Below, one piece after another: positions 34,535 to 43,728 of a stretch of 56,150 bases of DNA. Below the pieces are notes generated by a model that searched no databases, was not told where the DNA came from, and worked only from the letters and a program-made list of their open reading frames with translations. Origin of the DNA: Pseudofrankia coriaricola (GTDB lineage: Bacteria > Actinomycetota > Actinomycetes > Frankiales > Frankiaceae); contig NZ_MBLO01000223.1 in NCBI RefSeq assembly GCF_001854805.1, forward strand, positions 54,607 through 110,756, written 5' to 3'. The number at the start of each line of letters is the position of its first letter. Positions within the stretch are counted from its first letter, which is position 1. The translations under genes were made by a program, and so were the position numbers.

Positions 34535-34697
34535 CGGGCTCGTCGACGCCGGCGAGACCGCGCCCGACCGAACCGCGGATCCCGAGCTCAGCCCCGACGA
34601 CGTCGCCTGCATGATCCTGTTCGCGCTCCAGCAACCCGACACCGCCGACATCAGCGAGATCGTCGTCCTGCCGACCGGCCAACAGCCCTACCGCTAA
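34535..34697 (+). pseudogene. SDR, C-terminal fragment
   Basis: Frame ending at 34697: LVDAGETAPDRTADPELSPDDVACMILFALQQPDTADISEIVVLPTGQQPYR. This is the C-terminus of YdfG-like SDRs (LxPDDVAxxIxFALxQPxxxxIxEIVVxPTxQ). The cofactor and catalytic parts are absent. It ends 24 bases before the NmrA-like stop on the other strand. Confidence 0.65.
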
Positions 34698-34720
34698 GCG
34701 CGCCGCGCGGTTCAGTGCGG

Positions 34721-35620
34721 TTATGCCGGCAGCCCGTCCAGTTGTGCCAGGAGGCGCGCCTTGCCCGATCGGTCCAGCCAGGTACTGAAGTCCATGAGGC
34801 CGGCCTTGGCCTTCCGCAGGGGTATGAGGTCGGTGTCGTAGTAGGTCTCGTTCGCCCAGGCGAAGACCTTCGCGGTCTCGGGGGCATGGTCCCAGAGTGC
34901 CTTGAGTGGAATCTGGGTGTGTGGAACCTGGCGACCGGCCGCCGTGCTCAGCGCGTCGGCGATCTGCGGGGCGGTCAGCCTGTCGCCGGTGATCTCCATG
35001 GCCTTGCCCAGGTAGGCGTCCGGTTGCGCGAAGGCCAGTGCGGCGAACGCCCCGATGTCATCTATGGCGACCAGCTGCATGACTAGGTCGTCGTGCCAGG
35101 GCACGTTGAGCGAACCGTTCTGGAAGAACCGTGCCGGGCTGGTGAAATCCTCCATGAACCCGGCGGGGCGCAGGATCGTCGCGGGAACACCCAGGTCGTG
35201 GATGTGCCGCTCGATCTGCCACTTGTCAATGGATCCCCAGCCGTGTTCCAGGTAGAAGCGGTTCTGGCTCTCGACGCCGCCGACCGACGAGTACACGAGG
35301 TGCTGCACATTCGCGGCCTTGGCCGCGTCCGCGACGTTCTTGCCTTGGGCGATCTCGTTGTCGTTGGCGGACTGGACGCTGTAGATGCCGTACGCGCCGC
35401 GTGCCGCCGCGTCGAGGGAGGCGCGGTCGTCCAGGTCGCCGCGGACAAGCTCGGCGCCAGCGGCGGCGAGCCTGGCGGCCGCGGGTGCGGTGTCGTCTCG
35501 GACAAGGGCGCGGACCCGCCAGCCGTCGGCGAGCAGGTGGCGGGCGGTGGACCCGCCCTGGTTCCCGGTGGCGCCGATGACGAGGACGGCCTTGTCGTGT
35601 GTGTCGATGGTGGTGTTCAT
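34721..35620 (-). CDS. NmrA-like NAD(P)-binding protein (atypical SDR)
   Basis: 299-residue NmrA/HSCARG-type atypical SDR, usually an NADP(H) sensor or a quinone/isoflavone-type reductase. Seen: VLVIGATGNQGGSTARHLLADGWRVRALVRD (GATGxQGG cofactor motif), VRGDLDD, VYSSVGGVES, YLEHGWGSIDKWQIERHIHDLGVPATILRPAGFMEDF and QLVAIDDIGAFAALAF. It has no classical YxxxK, as expected for the group. It is divergent from the TetR gene at 35703, with candidate promoter and operator between them, so it is the likely target of that regulator. Confidence 0.88.
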   Translation of the reverse strand: MNTTIDTHDKAVLVIGATGNQGGSTARHLLADGWRVRALVRDDTAPAAARLAAAGAELVRGDLDDRASLDAAARGAYGIYSVQSANDNEIAQGKNVADAAKAANVQHLVYSSVGGVESQNRFYLEHGWGSIDKWQIERHIHDLGVPATILRPAGFMEDFTSPARFFQNGSLNVPWHDDLVMQLVAIDDIGAFAALAFAQPDAYLGKAMEITGDRLTAPQIADALSTAAGRQVPHTQIPLKALWDHAPETAKVFAWANETYYDTDLIPLRKAKAGLMDFSTWLDRSGKARLLAQLDGLPA

Positions 35621-35658
35621 GACTCGCTCCTGTCGCAGTGTCCGGCTTGCACGACATG

Positions 35659-35688
35659 ACTGTATGACGAATTTCGAAAGTTAGTCAA
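35659..35688 (-). promoter_or_regulatory. Probable promoter and operator of the NmrA-like gene
   Basis: On the minus strand TTGACT (35683-35688) and TACAGT (35659-35664) are spaced 18 bases. The same stretch contains the imperfect dyad TGACGAA (35665-35671) / TTAGTCA (35681-35687) with TTTCGAAA in between. TetR binding here would block the NmrA-like promoter. Confidence 0.5.
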
Positions 35689-35702
35689 CCTATGGTAGAG
35701 GG

Positions 35703-36452
35703 ATGGCCGAGTCTGATATTTGGTCATACGATGGCTACGTGAGCAGCAGCGCCGAACGACTCCGGGACCCTCGGCAGCGAGCCGAACGGGCGGCGCGGAT
35801 CCTCGATGTGGCGGCGGACCTGCTGCTGCGGCACGGCTACCGGCGGGTGACCATCGACGATGTGGCCGCCGGGGTGGGTATCGGCAAGGGCACCGTCTAT
35901 CTGCATTGGAAGACGCGCGAGCAGATGTTCGGCGCGGTCTTCGCGCGCGAGGTGCTCTACGCGATGGACGAGCTTCGGCAGGCACTGCGGAAGGAGCCAC
36001 AGGCATGCCTGCTGCACAACTTCGCGAGCGCCTACTTCCTGGCCGTCGTGAACCGCCCGCTCCTGCGCGGGTTCCTCCTGGACGACCCCCACCTGCTCGG
36101 CAAACTGACCAACTCCGCCGATACCGCCCGTGACGACCGGCACAGCGTCATGGCGCGCGACTACCTCGGACTACTTGCCGAGCACGGACTGCTCCGCGAC
36201 GACATGCGTGTCGATGAGATCGGCTACGCCTACCAGGCGACCTTCGAGGGCTTCCTGCGAGCCGAAGGCGCCGCCACCGCGGGCGGCCAGGAACAGCGGG
36301 CGGATCTGCTCGCACGAACCATCCAGCGCGCGTTCGAGAGCGAGCAGGCGATCCCCGAGACCGCGCTGCGCGACCTCGCCGCCACCACGGTCGCCTTGAT
36401 CGGCGGCCTGATCGACGCCGATCGCACCGTCTCCGGCATCCCCGAGGCCTGA
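35703..36452 (+). CDS. TetR-family transcriptional regulator
   Basis: 249 residues. HTH: RQRAERAARILDVAADLLLRHGYRRVTIDDVAAGVGIGKGTVYLHWKTREQMFGAV. The C-terminal ligand domain is divergent (LLRGFLLDDPHLLGKLTN). The ATG at 35703 has AGAGGG directly before it, which is closer than normal; GTG at 35739 (SSSAERLRD) is the alternative start. It is divergent from the NmrA-like gene and probably represses both. A 16-bp perfect palindrome (GACGACCGCGGTCGTC, 36451-36466) covers its stop codon and may act in termination. Confidence 0.88.
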   Translation: MAESDIWSYDGYVSSSAERLRDPRQRAERAARILDVAADLLLRHGYRRVTIDDVAAGVGIGKGTVYLHWKTREQMFGAVFAREVLYAMDELRQALRKEPQACLLHNFASAYFLAVVNRPLLRGFLLDDPHLLGKLTNSADTARDDRHSVMARDYLGLLAEHGLLRDDMRVDEIGYAYQATFEGFLRAEGAATAGGQEQRADLLARTIQRAFESEQAIPETALRDLAATTVALIGGLIDADRTVSGIPEA

Positions 36453-36466
36453 CGACCGCGGTCGTC

Positions 36467-37122
36467 GGCCAAGCCGATCGCCACGCGGCCGAGGAAGAAC
36501 AGCAACAGACCGGTCAGCAAGACTGTCGAGGCACCGACGTCACCCCAGAGCGGGCCTTGACGACGAGGGCCGGGCCAGCACTCTGCGAGCGTTCTGGCGA
36601 CACTCGTGGGTGGAGGACCCGCAAGGACGCCGCGGTGGTGCGCGAGGTCGCCGAGGCAGCAGGTGCGGACCTCGGGTCATCGGAACGGTGCTGGCCTCCG
36701 ACGCCGTCGAGACGAAGTGCTCCGCCAGACCGGTACGCCCGCCCGGAGACCATGACCGAACCGCAGGCGCAGGTTACGGGTGCGAAGGGCGGTTCGGATG
36801 GAACGAAGGTTCGCGGGTAGCCGACGCAAATGGTGACAGCGAGTGGACATCCGGGCTGTCGATCTTGCGGCTTCGGCCGAGTCGCTGCTTGTACCACTGT
36901 CTGCGGCGCCAGGCGGCATCCCGCCGTTGCTAGGCTGCTGGGCGCAGGTGGTTCGAGCTCACGTCTCCCCCCGCGTCCTCACCCACCGGAGTGACGAGCG
37001 GCGCCGGCCGTGCCGACCCTGGTCCACCGCCGTGGCATCCAACCGGGTCAGCGGCAGGGCGCCGCGGCGTCCCGCGGAAAATCTCTTGAACTTGATTGCC
37101 ATGCCGGGAGACGCTCGATGGT
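36467..37122. other. 656-base stretch without an intact gene
   Basis: On the minus strand at 36456-36545 a frame reads GASTVLLTGLLLFFLGRVAIGLADDRG, one transmembrane helix with a charged end, probably the C-terminus of a lost membrane protein. The rest has no recognisable coding signal. The promoter of the BisC-like gene should lie near the 3' end. Confidence 0.35.
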
Positions 37123-39426
37123 ATGACCGTGCACCTGACGCACTGGGGGACATTCGAGGCCGTCAGCGATGGTGAGCGGCTGACCGACGTACGTCCGTGG
37201 CGCGGGGACCCGGAGCCGACGCCACTGATCGGCAATGTCGCGTCCGCACAGCATCACCCCGCCCGCATCGCCCGGCCGCACGTGCGCAAGGGCTGGCTGG
37301 ACCATGGACCCGGCGCGCCGGGGCGCGGTGACGAGCCGTTCGTGCCCGTGTCGTGGGGCACCGCGCTTGACCTCCTGTCCGGGGAGTTGCGGCGGGTCTA
37401 CCGGGACCACGGGGCCGAAGCCGTGTACGGCGGCTCCTACGGCTGGGCCAGCGCCGGCCGGTTCCACCATGCGCAGAGCCAGGTGCACCGATTCCTCAAC
37501 TGCCTCGGCGGCTATGTGCGGCACGTCAACAGCTACAGTCTCGGCACCTCCACCGTGCTGCTGCCCTACGTGATCGCCGACATGAACACGCTGCAGACCT
37601 ACGCCACGGCGAAGTCCGTGATCGCGGAGCACAGTGAGCTGGTGGTGGCCTTCGGCGGGGTGTCACCGAAGAACGCGGCGGTGTCTCCGGGCGGGGTGTC
37701 CCGGCACCATGCCCGCGGCTGGATGAGCGCCGCCCGGGCCCGCGGCTGCCGGTTCGTCTCCGTGAGCCCGCTGCGCGACGACACGCCTCCCGAGGCGGAG
37801 GCCGAATGGATCGCGCCGCGGCCCGGCACGGACGCCGCGCTGATGCTCGCGCTCGCCCAGGTCCTCGACGCCGACGGGCTGGCCGACACCGGCTTCCTCG
37901 ACCGGTACACCGTCGGGTTCGCGCGGTTCGCCCGGTACCTGCGCGGCGAGGCGGACGGGGTCGTCAAGGATCCCGCGTGGGCTTCGGCGATCACTGGGGT
38001 GCCGGCGGCGCGCATCCGGGAACTCGCCCACGAGATGGCCGCGGCCCGGACCATGGTGAGCGTCAGCTGGTCGCTGCAGCGGGCCCGGCACGGGGAGCAG
38101 CCGCTGTGGCTCGGCGTCGTGCTCGCCGCGATGCTGGGCCAGATCGGGCTGCCGGGCGGCGGCTTCGGCCACGGGTACGGGTCCGCGGCCCTGGTCGGCG
38201 AGCCTGCGCCGCAGCTTCCGGTACCGGCGCTGCGGCAGGGGCGGAACGCGGTGTCCGCGTTCATCCCTGTAGCGCGGATCGCCGACATGCTGTTGAATCC
38301 CGGTGTTTCCTATGACTACAACGGGCAGCGGCTGACCTACCCCGACATCCGGCTCGTGTACTGGGCCGGCGGCAACCCGTTCCATCACCACCAGGACCTC
38401 GCCCGGCTGCGCGAGGCGTTCACCCGCCCGGAGACGGTCGTGGTGCACGACCCGTTCTGGACGGCGACCGCCCGCCACGCCGACATCGTGCTGCCGGCAA
38501 CGATGAGCATCGAGCGGGATGACTTCGGCTCGGGGCAGAATGACCGGATGTTCTTCCCGATGCCAGCCTTGACCCGGCCGCATCGCGAGGCCCGGGACGA
38601 CTACGCGATCTTCTCTGACCTGGCGGAGAGGCTGGGTGTGGGGAAGGACTTCACCGAGGGCCGCACCGCGATGGAGTGGCTGCGGTACCTGTATGACGAG
38701 TGGCGGGATTCGCTCGCTTCACGGGGTTCGCTCGCGGAGCGGGGGCGGGTTTCGGTTCCGGATTTTGACTCGTTCTGGGCGGGCGACGGCATCGAACTGC
38801 CGGTGGCCAGCGAGCCACAGGTGGCGTTCACCGAGTTCCGTCTTGACCCGGAGAAGCATCCGCTCAGCACGCCCACCGGGAAGATCGAGATCTTCTCCTC
38901 GACCATCGACGGTTACGGGTACCCGGACTGCCCGGGCCACCCGGTCTGGCTTGAGCCGGAGGAGTGGCTCGGCTCGGTCGCCGCTGGGCGCTTCGGCCTG
39001 CAGCTGGTCGCCAACCAGCCGAAGGCGCGGCTACACAGCCAGCTGGATGTGGGCGCGCACAGCCAGTCGGTCAAGATCGCCGGGCGTGAGCCGGTGCGGA
39101 TGCACCCTTCCGACGCGGACGCCCGCGGGCTTCGCGGCGGGGACCTCGTGCGGATCTTCAATGACCGAGGTGCCTGCCTGGCTGGGCTGGCGGTGGATGA
39201 TGCGGTGCGTCCCGGGGTCGCGCAGTTGTCCACCGGGGCCTGGTACGACCCCGACCCGGCCGATCCGGGCTTCTGCCGGCACGGCAATCCGAACGTGCTC
39301 ACCGCCGACCTTCCCTCGTCTCACCTCAGCCAGGGGTGCACGGGGCAGTTGGCGCTCGTGGAGGTTGAGGCGTACCGGGGTGTGCCGCCGGAGGTTGCGG
39401 TCACCCGGCCGCCTGTGACCGCCTGA
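37123..39426 (+). CDS. BisC/TorA-type molybdopterin reductase (DMSO reductase family, no Fe-S cluster)
   Basis: 767-residue bis-MGD enzyme of the biotin-sulfoxide/TMAO reductase branch, reducing an S- or N-oxide. Seen: short N-terminus HLTHWGTFEAVSDGERLTDVRPWRGDPEPTPLIGNV without the four Cys of Fe-S-bearing relatives; GGSYGWASAGRFHHAQSQVHRFLNCLGGYVRHVNSYSLGTS, with the Ser metal ligand expected in SYS; VYWAGGNPFHHHQDLARLREAF; ADIVLPATMSIERDDFG; LVANQPKARLHSQLDVG. No Tat signal, so cytoplasmic as in BisC. The start is the ATG at 37123 (GGGAG about 13 bases upstream); 37096 is also in frame. Likely role: methionine or biotin sulfoxide repair (inference). Confidence 0.9.
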   Translation: MTVHLTHWGTFEAVSDGERLTDVRPWRGDPEPTPLIGNVASAQHHPARIARPHVRKGWLDHGPGAPGRGDEPFVPVSWGTALDLLSGELRRVYRDHGAEAVYGGSYGWASAGRFHHAQSQVHRFLNCLGGYVRHVNSYSLGTSTVLLPYVIADMNTLQTYATAKSVIAEHSELVVAFGGVSPKNAAVSPGGVSRHHARGWMSAARARGCRFVSVSPLRDDTPPEAEAEWIAPRPGTDAALMLALAQVLDADGLADTGFLDRYTVGFARFARYLRGEADGVVKDPAWASAITGVPAARIRELAHEMAAARTMVSVSWSLQRARHGEQPLWLGVVLAAMLGQIGLPGGGFGHGYGSAALVGEPAPQLPVPALRQGRNAVSAFIPVARIADMLLNPGVSYDYNGQRLTYPDIRLVYWAGGNPFHHHQDLARLREAFTRPETVVVHDPFWTATARHADIVLPATMSIERDDFGSGQNDRMFFPMPALTRPHREARDDYAIFSDLAERLGVGKDFTEGRTAMEWLRYLYDEWRDSLASRGSLAERGRVSVPDFDSFWAGDGIELPVASEPQVAFTEFRLDPEKHPLSTPTGKIEIFSSTIDGYGYPDCPGHPVWLEPEEWLGSVAAGRFGLQLVANQPKARLHSQLDVGAHSQSVKIAGREPVRMHPSDADARGLRGGDLVRIFNDRGACLAGLAVDDAVRPGVAQLSTGAWYDPDPADPGFCRHGNPNVLTADLPSSHLSQGCTGQLALVEVEAYRGVPPEVAVTRPPVTA

Positions 39427-39896
39427 AGCGCGAGCTTCGAGCGAAGCCAGAGTGGCCCACTGCCGCCGGCGGCGCTTCGTTATCGGAGGCCAACGGGATA
39501 TCCGTTGAAAATTTCCTCAGTGCGACCGGAATCCCGAACTCCGCAAGGCGCTCCGGGACGCTTCCTCACACGATCTGGACAGAGATGAAGGGGACGGCCG
39601 CGTCCAGATGCCGTCCACCATTGTCGTGGCCTCGGCCGGGCACCGCCGTTCACGTGAGCCGGCAGGACCGTGAGCCGGCAGGACATGCATCGCCGACGAG
39701 ATCGAGCGTGTGCGGCGCCTGCTCGATAGCGTCCTGGGCATAGGCGGCCTGCTCGTACCGCGGTGCGTGGAGACCGCCACTGCATGAAGGCCACACAGGC
39801 TGGCCGAGCCCCCGAGCCGTTCCGTCAACCGCGGGCGTCCGTCGTGGCGTGTAGTGGACGACGGTGGTCTGCCCGAGCCTGACTATTCTTCGGCTG
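39427..39896. other. 470-base stretch without a recognised gene
   Basis: Contains a small hairpin GCTTC-GAGC-GAAGC at 39434-39447 just after the BisC-like stop, and the exact 16-bp tandem duplication described separately. No coding frame shows family similarity. Confidence 0.4.
39653..39684. repeat. Exact tandem duplication of a 16-bp unit
   Basis: CGTGAGCCGGCAGGAC is repeated twice without spacer (39653-39668 and 39669-39684) in non-coding DNA. Probably a replication-slippage product. Confidence 0.85.
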
Positions 39897-40496
39897 GTGT
39901 CGACCCTCATCTGGATCAACGGTCCGAACGCCGTCGGGAAGACCCAGGTCGCCCACAACCTGCACCGCAGACTGCCCGGAAGCTTCATCAGCGACCCCGA
40001 GCACCTCGGCTTCGCCATGCGCCGGATGCTCCCGAAGCCCCGCCGCATGGACTTTCGCGACATCCCCCTGTGGCGCGATGCGGTCAGCGAGATGCTCCAC
40101 CTTGCTCTCCAAGGGCCCGAGGACCCGGTGATCGCACCGATGACCATCCTCGATCCCGGCCTGCTCTCCGGCCTGACGGCCTCGGCCCGCGCCGCCGGAC
40201 ACCACGTCGATCACGTCACGCTCCTCGCCGACCGCACGACGATGATCCGCCGCGTCCACCGACGGTGTGAGACATCCCGCAGCTACAGCGCCCGCCACCT
40301 CGACCACGCCCTCGACGTCCTGCAAGCCCCCGAGTTCGCCCGCCATCTCCCCACCGACACCCTGTCGATCTCCGCCGTAGCGGACGACATCGCAAGCCAC
40401 GCCGGGTTCACGCCCGGTCCCGACACATCAGGGCGACTGGTGCAACATGGACGCCAACTCGCCGTCCAGCTACGCCACATCCGCCTCAACGCTTGA
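39897..40496 (+). CDS. P-loop ATPase / small-molecule kinase-like protein
   Basis: 199-residue P-loop protein. Seen: STLIWINGPNAVGKTQVAHNLHRRLP with Walker A GPNAVGKT, SDPEHLGFAMRRML, VIAPMTILDPGL (Walker B-like hydrophobic strand) and VDHVTLLADRTTMIRRVHRRCE. The fold is that of zeta-toxin/gluconate-kinase-like AAA_33 proteins that phosphorylate small molecules; the target is unknown. The start is set at GTG 39897, which places the first beta-strand at the N-terminus as in the family; an upstream in-frame start at 39864 adds 11 residues. Convergent with moaD. Confidence 0.75.
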   Translation: MSTLIWINGPNAVGKTQVAHNLHRRLPGSFISDPEHLGFAMRRMLPKPRRMDFRDIPLWRDAVSEMLHLALQGPEDPVIAPMTILDPGLLSGLTASARAAGHHVDHVTLLADRTTMIRRVHRRCETSRSYSARHLDHALDVLQAPEFARHLPTDTLSISAVADDIASHAGFTPGPDTSGRLVQHGRQLAVQLRHIRLNA

Positions 40497-40641
40497 AGAT
40501 CCTTGGACTTGTCGCTGGCCGTCGACGCCGAAAGCGCGCCAGATCCGCTGGCCGGCGGCCCGGCAGGTCCTGCTCCCGCGCGCCCGGACCGTCCCGACCA
40601 GATGAGACGACCCGTGCCGTGGACGACCAGAGTTGAGCTAA

Positions 40642-40887
40642 TCATCCGCCGCTGATCGGTGGTAGCACGGCGATTTCGTCGTCCGCGCGGCAGGGAGTGC
40701 GGCGAACGTCGCCGTGGAGTATCTCTCCGTTGATCCAGACCCGCGAGGTGGCCAGCACCCGCGCGAAATCGGCACCGAAGCGCAGGCGAGCCTCATCCAG
40801 CACCTCCCCGAGCGTGCTGCCGGGAATCACGTGCGCGGCTTGGCCCGCGGCCTCCCGCGCGGACGCGAACAGCAGGACGGTGGGCAT
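40642..40887 (-). CDS. moaD: Molybdopterin synthase small subunit MoaD
   Basis: 81-residue ubiquitin-like sulfur carrier. Seen: PTVLLFASAREAAGQ, beta-grasp pattern, and C-terminal DEIAVLPPISGG ending in the Gly-Gly that is thiocarboxylated. It pairs with MoaE to convert cPMP to molybdopterin. ATG at 40887 with GGAGGG 5 bases upstream, 19 bases after the moaA stop. Last gene of the moaE-moaA-moaD operon. Confidence 0.93.
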   Translation of the reverse strand: MPTVLLFASAREAAGQAAHVIPGSTLGEVLDEARLRFGADFARVLATSRVWINGEILHGDVRRTPCRADDEIAVLPPISGG

Positions 40888-40906
40888 GTCGCCCTCCTTC
40901 GTTTCG

Positions 40907-41920
40907 TCAGCCGCCGATGTAGGACATCTCCACACGCTCGCTGCCGGACGGGATGCGGCGCCCCCGCAATTCCGAGTAGCGATCCTCCCGGGTACTCCAC
41001 AGCTCTCGGATGGCCGACAGCAGGTCTTCGTCTCCCGCTCCGGTGCGCAGCAACGCCCGTAGGTCGGTGCCTCCGGACGAGAACAGGCATGTGTGGACCC
41101 TCCCGTCGGCTGACAGCCGGGCGCGGGTGCATCCCCCGCAGAACGGTCGAGTGACCGACGCGATGACGCCGATCTCGCCCGCGCCGTCCCGGAAGCGGTA
41201 CCGGGTGGCCACCTCCCCGTGGTGGTCGGGCGGGAGCGGTTCGAGCGGGTAGCGACTGTCGATCAAGCTCACGATCTCGGCGGCTGGTACGACCTCGTCC
41301 AGCTTCCACTCGTTCGTCGCGCCGACATCCATGTACTCGATGAACCGCGGGATGTGGCCAGTTCCCCGAAACAGGTCGACCATCGGTAGTACAGACAGGT
41401 CGTTGATCCCTCGTTTGATGACCATGTTCACCTTGATCGGCGACAGGCCAGCACACGACGCGGCGTCGATCCCGGCTAGCACCCGCCGCACCGGCATCTT
41501 GGTGTCGGCGAGCGCACCGAACACGTCGTCGTCGAGTGTGTCGAGGCTCACCGTCACCCGCCGCAGCCCGGCGGCGGCAAGGGGCGCCGCCTTGCTCGGC
41601 AAGAGCACACCGTTGGTCGTCATCGTGAGGTCGATCCCGGGAATCGCGGCGAGCAACCGGACGAGGTCTTCGACGCCGCGGCGCAGCAGCGGTTCACCGC
41701 CGGTGAGCCGCAGCTTGCGCACTCCCAGTGAGACGAACAACCTTCCCAGGCGGGCGATCTCGTCGAAAGTCAGCAGGTCGGCCGACTCGAGGTAGCGGTG
41801 CCCGGGGCCGAAGTGTTCCCGTGGCATGCAGTACCGGCACCGGAGGTTGCACCGGTCGGTGACGGAGATGCGGAGGTCACGCAGAGGACGGTCGCGACGG
41901 TCGATGGTCGGCGGGATCAT
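40907..41920 (-). CDS. moaA: GTP 3',8-cyclase MoaA
   Basis: 337-residue radical-SAM enzyme making 3',8-cyclo-GTP, the first step of molybdenum-cofactor synthesis together with MoaC. Seen: SAM-cluster motif DRCNLRCRYCMP (Cys24, Cys28, Cys31), LTGGEPLLR, second cluster motif RPFCGGCTRARLSADGRVHTCLF (CxxC-x13-C), and the C-terminal Gly-Gly (SYIGG) needed for activity. The start is the ATG at 41920, overlapping the moaE stop as ATGA. moaC is not in this window. Confidence 0.96.
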   Translation of the reverse strand: MIPPTIDRRDRPLRDLRISVTDRCNLRCRYCMPREHFGPGHRYLESADLLTFDEIARLGRLFVSLGVRKLRLTGGEPLLRRGVEDLVRLLAAIPGIDLTMTTNGVLLPSKAAPLAAAGLRRVTVSLDTLDDDVFGALADTKMPVRRVLAGIDAASCAGLSPIKVNMVIKRGINDLSVLPMVDLFRGTGHIPRFIEYMDVGATNEWKLDEVVPAAEIVSLIDSRYPLEPLPPDHHGEVATRYRFRDGAGEIGVIASVTRPFCGGCTRARLSADGRVHTCLFSSGGTDLRALLRTGAGDEDLLSAIRELWSTREDRYSELRGRRIPSGSERVEMSYIGG

Positions 41921-42450
41921 CGGGTCACCGCTTCCGGTTCGTCCGCGGGGCGCCAACGGCGTGCCGCGGTGGTGACGTCCTCGATCAGTTGCCCGGTCGG
42001 AACCCAGGCGCTCGTGCCATCGGCTCCACGTTCGCGCTTCCATACCGGCACGCATTCCTTGATGACGTCGATGCAGAACCGACCTGCGCTGAACGCTTCG
42101 CCGCGGTGGGGCGCGGAAACCACGACCAGCACGCTCGCCTCCCCCAGCGGCACCTGCCCGACCCGGTGCAACAGTGCCAAGCGTCCCAAACTGGGCCACC
42201 GCTCACGCGCGCTGATGGCAATCTGACGAAGGCGCGGCTCGACAAGGCGGTCGAATGCCTCGTAGTCGATGTCGACAATGCCGACGCGGTCGCCGTTGTG
42301 GTCCCGGACCGTACCCGTGAACATCACGACGGCGCCGCACGTTGGAACGGTGGCCCACTCGATCATCTCGGAGACCGGGACGCGGCCATGGGTCAGGCCA
42401 ACCCGGAAATCCTCGACCAGTTCTTCCGGACCGCAGATCTGACCATTCAT
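41917..42450 (-). CDS. moaE: Molybdopterin synthase catalytic subunit MoaE
   Basis: 177 residues, somewhat longer than usual (about 150). Seen: CGAVVMFTGTVRDHNGDRVGIVDIDYEAFDRLVEPRLRQI, LLHRVGQVPLGEASVLVVVSAPHRGEAF, CIDVIKECVPVWKRE with the active-site lysines. The start at ATG 42450 (MNGQICG) is preferred by position; ATG 42492 is in frame, and neither has a strong RBS. It is first in the operon moaE-moaA-moaD and overlaps moaA. Divergent from the AraC gene across about 300 bases. Confidence 0.93.
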   Translation of the reverse strand: MNGQICGPEELVEDFRVGLTHGRVPVSEMIEWATVPTCGAVVMFTGTVRDHNGDRVGIVDIDYEAFDRLVEPRLRQIAISARERWPSLGRLALLHRVGQVPLGEASVLVVVSAPHRGEAFSAGRFCIDVIKECVPVWKRERGADGTSAWVPTGQLIEDVTTAARRWRPADEPEAVTR

Positions 42451-42756
42451 GACGGAATCACTATCCGCTTCCCCGGCTCGGCGGGCCGGCATCGAACTTA
42501 GTCTTGGGGTGATTAAGCACCAGCATCTCGCTCCGCGCGACGAACTTTTTACAGATGGTGACGAAGGGGCATGCCCAAGCCTCCATTTACCGACGTTTTA
42601 CACGAGGAAAACCATCGGCGCACCTTGGCGGCTAAAATCTCGTCCAACCAGCGTTCGCCGCCCGGTTTCAGACGGTGGGCGCGCCGCCGCGGTACGCCAA
42701 GTTCGATGTCGCACCAGCGGGACGAGACGGCACAGACACGAGTGAGGTCGGTCACC
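42451..42756. other. Divergent spacer between moaE and the AraC gene
   Basis: 306 bases with AT-richer patches around 42540-42640, as expected for promoters. I looked for a molybdenum-cofactor riboswitch-like stem set upstream of moaE and could not support one. No clear gene. Confidence 0.4.
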
Positions 42757-43728
42757 ATGTCGGTGGACTCGGGCGAAGTGAGTACGAACCGGCACAACGT
42801 CTGGCGCGACCTGCTCCGGGATCACTTCGTCACCTTGGACGTTGCCACCGAACGGGACGACGCTTCGTTCGGCGGAGCGGTGCGCAGTGACCTCCTCGGC
42901 CACCTGAGGGTGTCCGACGTCAGCTCCGTTGATCAGGACATCATCCGGACCGGCGAGCTGCTGCGCCGCGACCGCGAACGGTATTTCCAGGTCGGCCTGG
43001 TCCGGCGCGGCGAAGCCCGGGTGGTGCAGGACGGCCGCGAATCGGTCCTGCGCCCCGGCGACTTCGTCGTCTACGAAACCGAACGCCCCTTTCAGTGGTG
43101 GCTCCGCTCGGACCAGCGATCGCCGCGATGGGACCTCGGCGTCTTCACCTGGCCGCGGGACACGATCCGGCTCAGCGACTGCGAATCCGCGGCGCTGACC
43201 TGCCACGCGTTGGACGGCGCCAAAGGCATCACCGGCATCCTGAGCCGGATGCTGACCGACCTGCTCTCCGCAAAACCGGTCGTCGGTGACACGAGCGCCA
43301 TCCGGCTTGCGGACGAAATTGGGGAGTTGGTTGCCACCGTGGCCGCGGAGGCCTGTGGCCTCGCCGGAGACAGCGATCAGCATTCGAGCCTCCTTCGGCA
43401 GATCGACGCCTACATCGATTCGCACCTCGATGACCCTGCACTGTCCTCCACGACGATCGCGCAGGCGCATTTCGTGTCGACGCGCCAGCTCCAGCGGATG
43501 TTCGCCCGCCGGGGACTGACGGTCTCCCAGGCGATCCGGCGCCGACGGCTGGATCGCTGCCGGCGCGATCTTATGACCGGCCGGGGAAGCCAACACACCC
43601 TCACCGAGATCTGCTTCCGCTGGGGGTTCACCGATCTGGCCACCTTCAGCCGGGCCTTCCGCGACGTCTACGGGATTTCCCCCTCCGCGTACCGGCAAGC
43701 CCGATCTCAGACGGCATCACTGGAGTGA
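42757..43728 (+). CDS. AraC-family transcriptional regulator
   Basis: 323 residues: N-terminal AraC-binding-like domain (FQVGLVRRGEARVVQDGRESVLRPGDFVVYETERPFQWWL) and C-terminal double HTH (IDAYIDSHLDDPALSSTTIAQAHFVSTRQLQRMFARRGLTVSQAIRRRRLDRCRRDL...LTEICFRWGFTDLATFSRAFRDVYGISPSAYR). ATG at 42757; longer in-frame starts add a non-family N-terminus. Divergent from moaE and convergent with the third Mo oxidoreductase, overlapping its stop by 22 bases. A candidate activator of the molybdoenzyme genes. Confidence 0.9.
   Translation: MSVDSGEVSTNRHNVWRDLLRDHFVTLDVATERDDASFGGAVRSDLLGHLRVSDVSSVDQDIIRTGELLRRDRERYFQVGLVRRGEARVVQDGRESVLRPGDFVVYETERPFQWWLRSDQRSPRWDLGVFTWPRDTIRLSDCESAALTCHALDGAKGITGILSRMLTDLLSAKPVVGDTSAIRLADEIGELVATVAAEACGLAGDSDQHSSLLRQIDAYIDSHLDDPALSSTTIAQAHFVSTRQLQRMFARRGLTVSQAIRRRRLDRCRRDLMTGRGSQHTLTEICFRWGFTDLATFSRAFRDVYGISPSAYRQARSQTASLE

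Noticed and set aside
42451-42756. Molybdenum-cofactor riboswitch upstream of moaE
   Set aside because: No consistent set of conserved stems could be drawn by eye; promoter-like AT patches explain the region.
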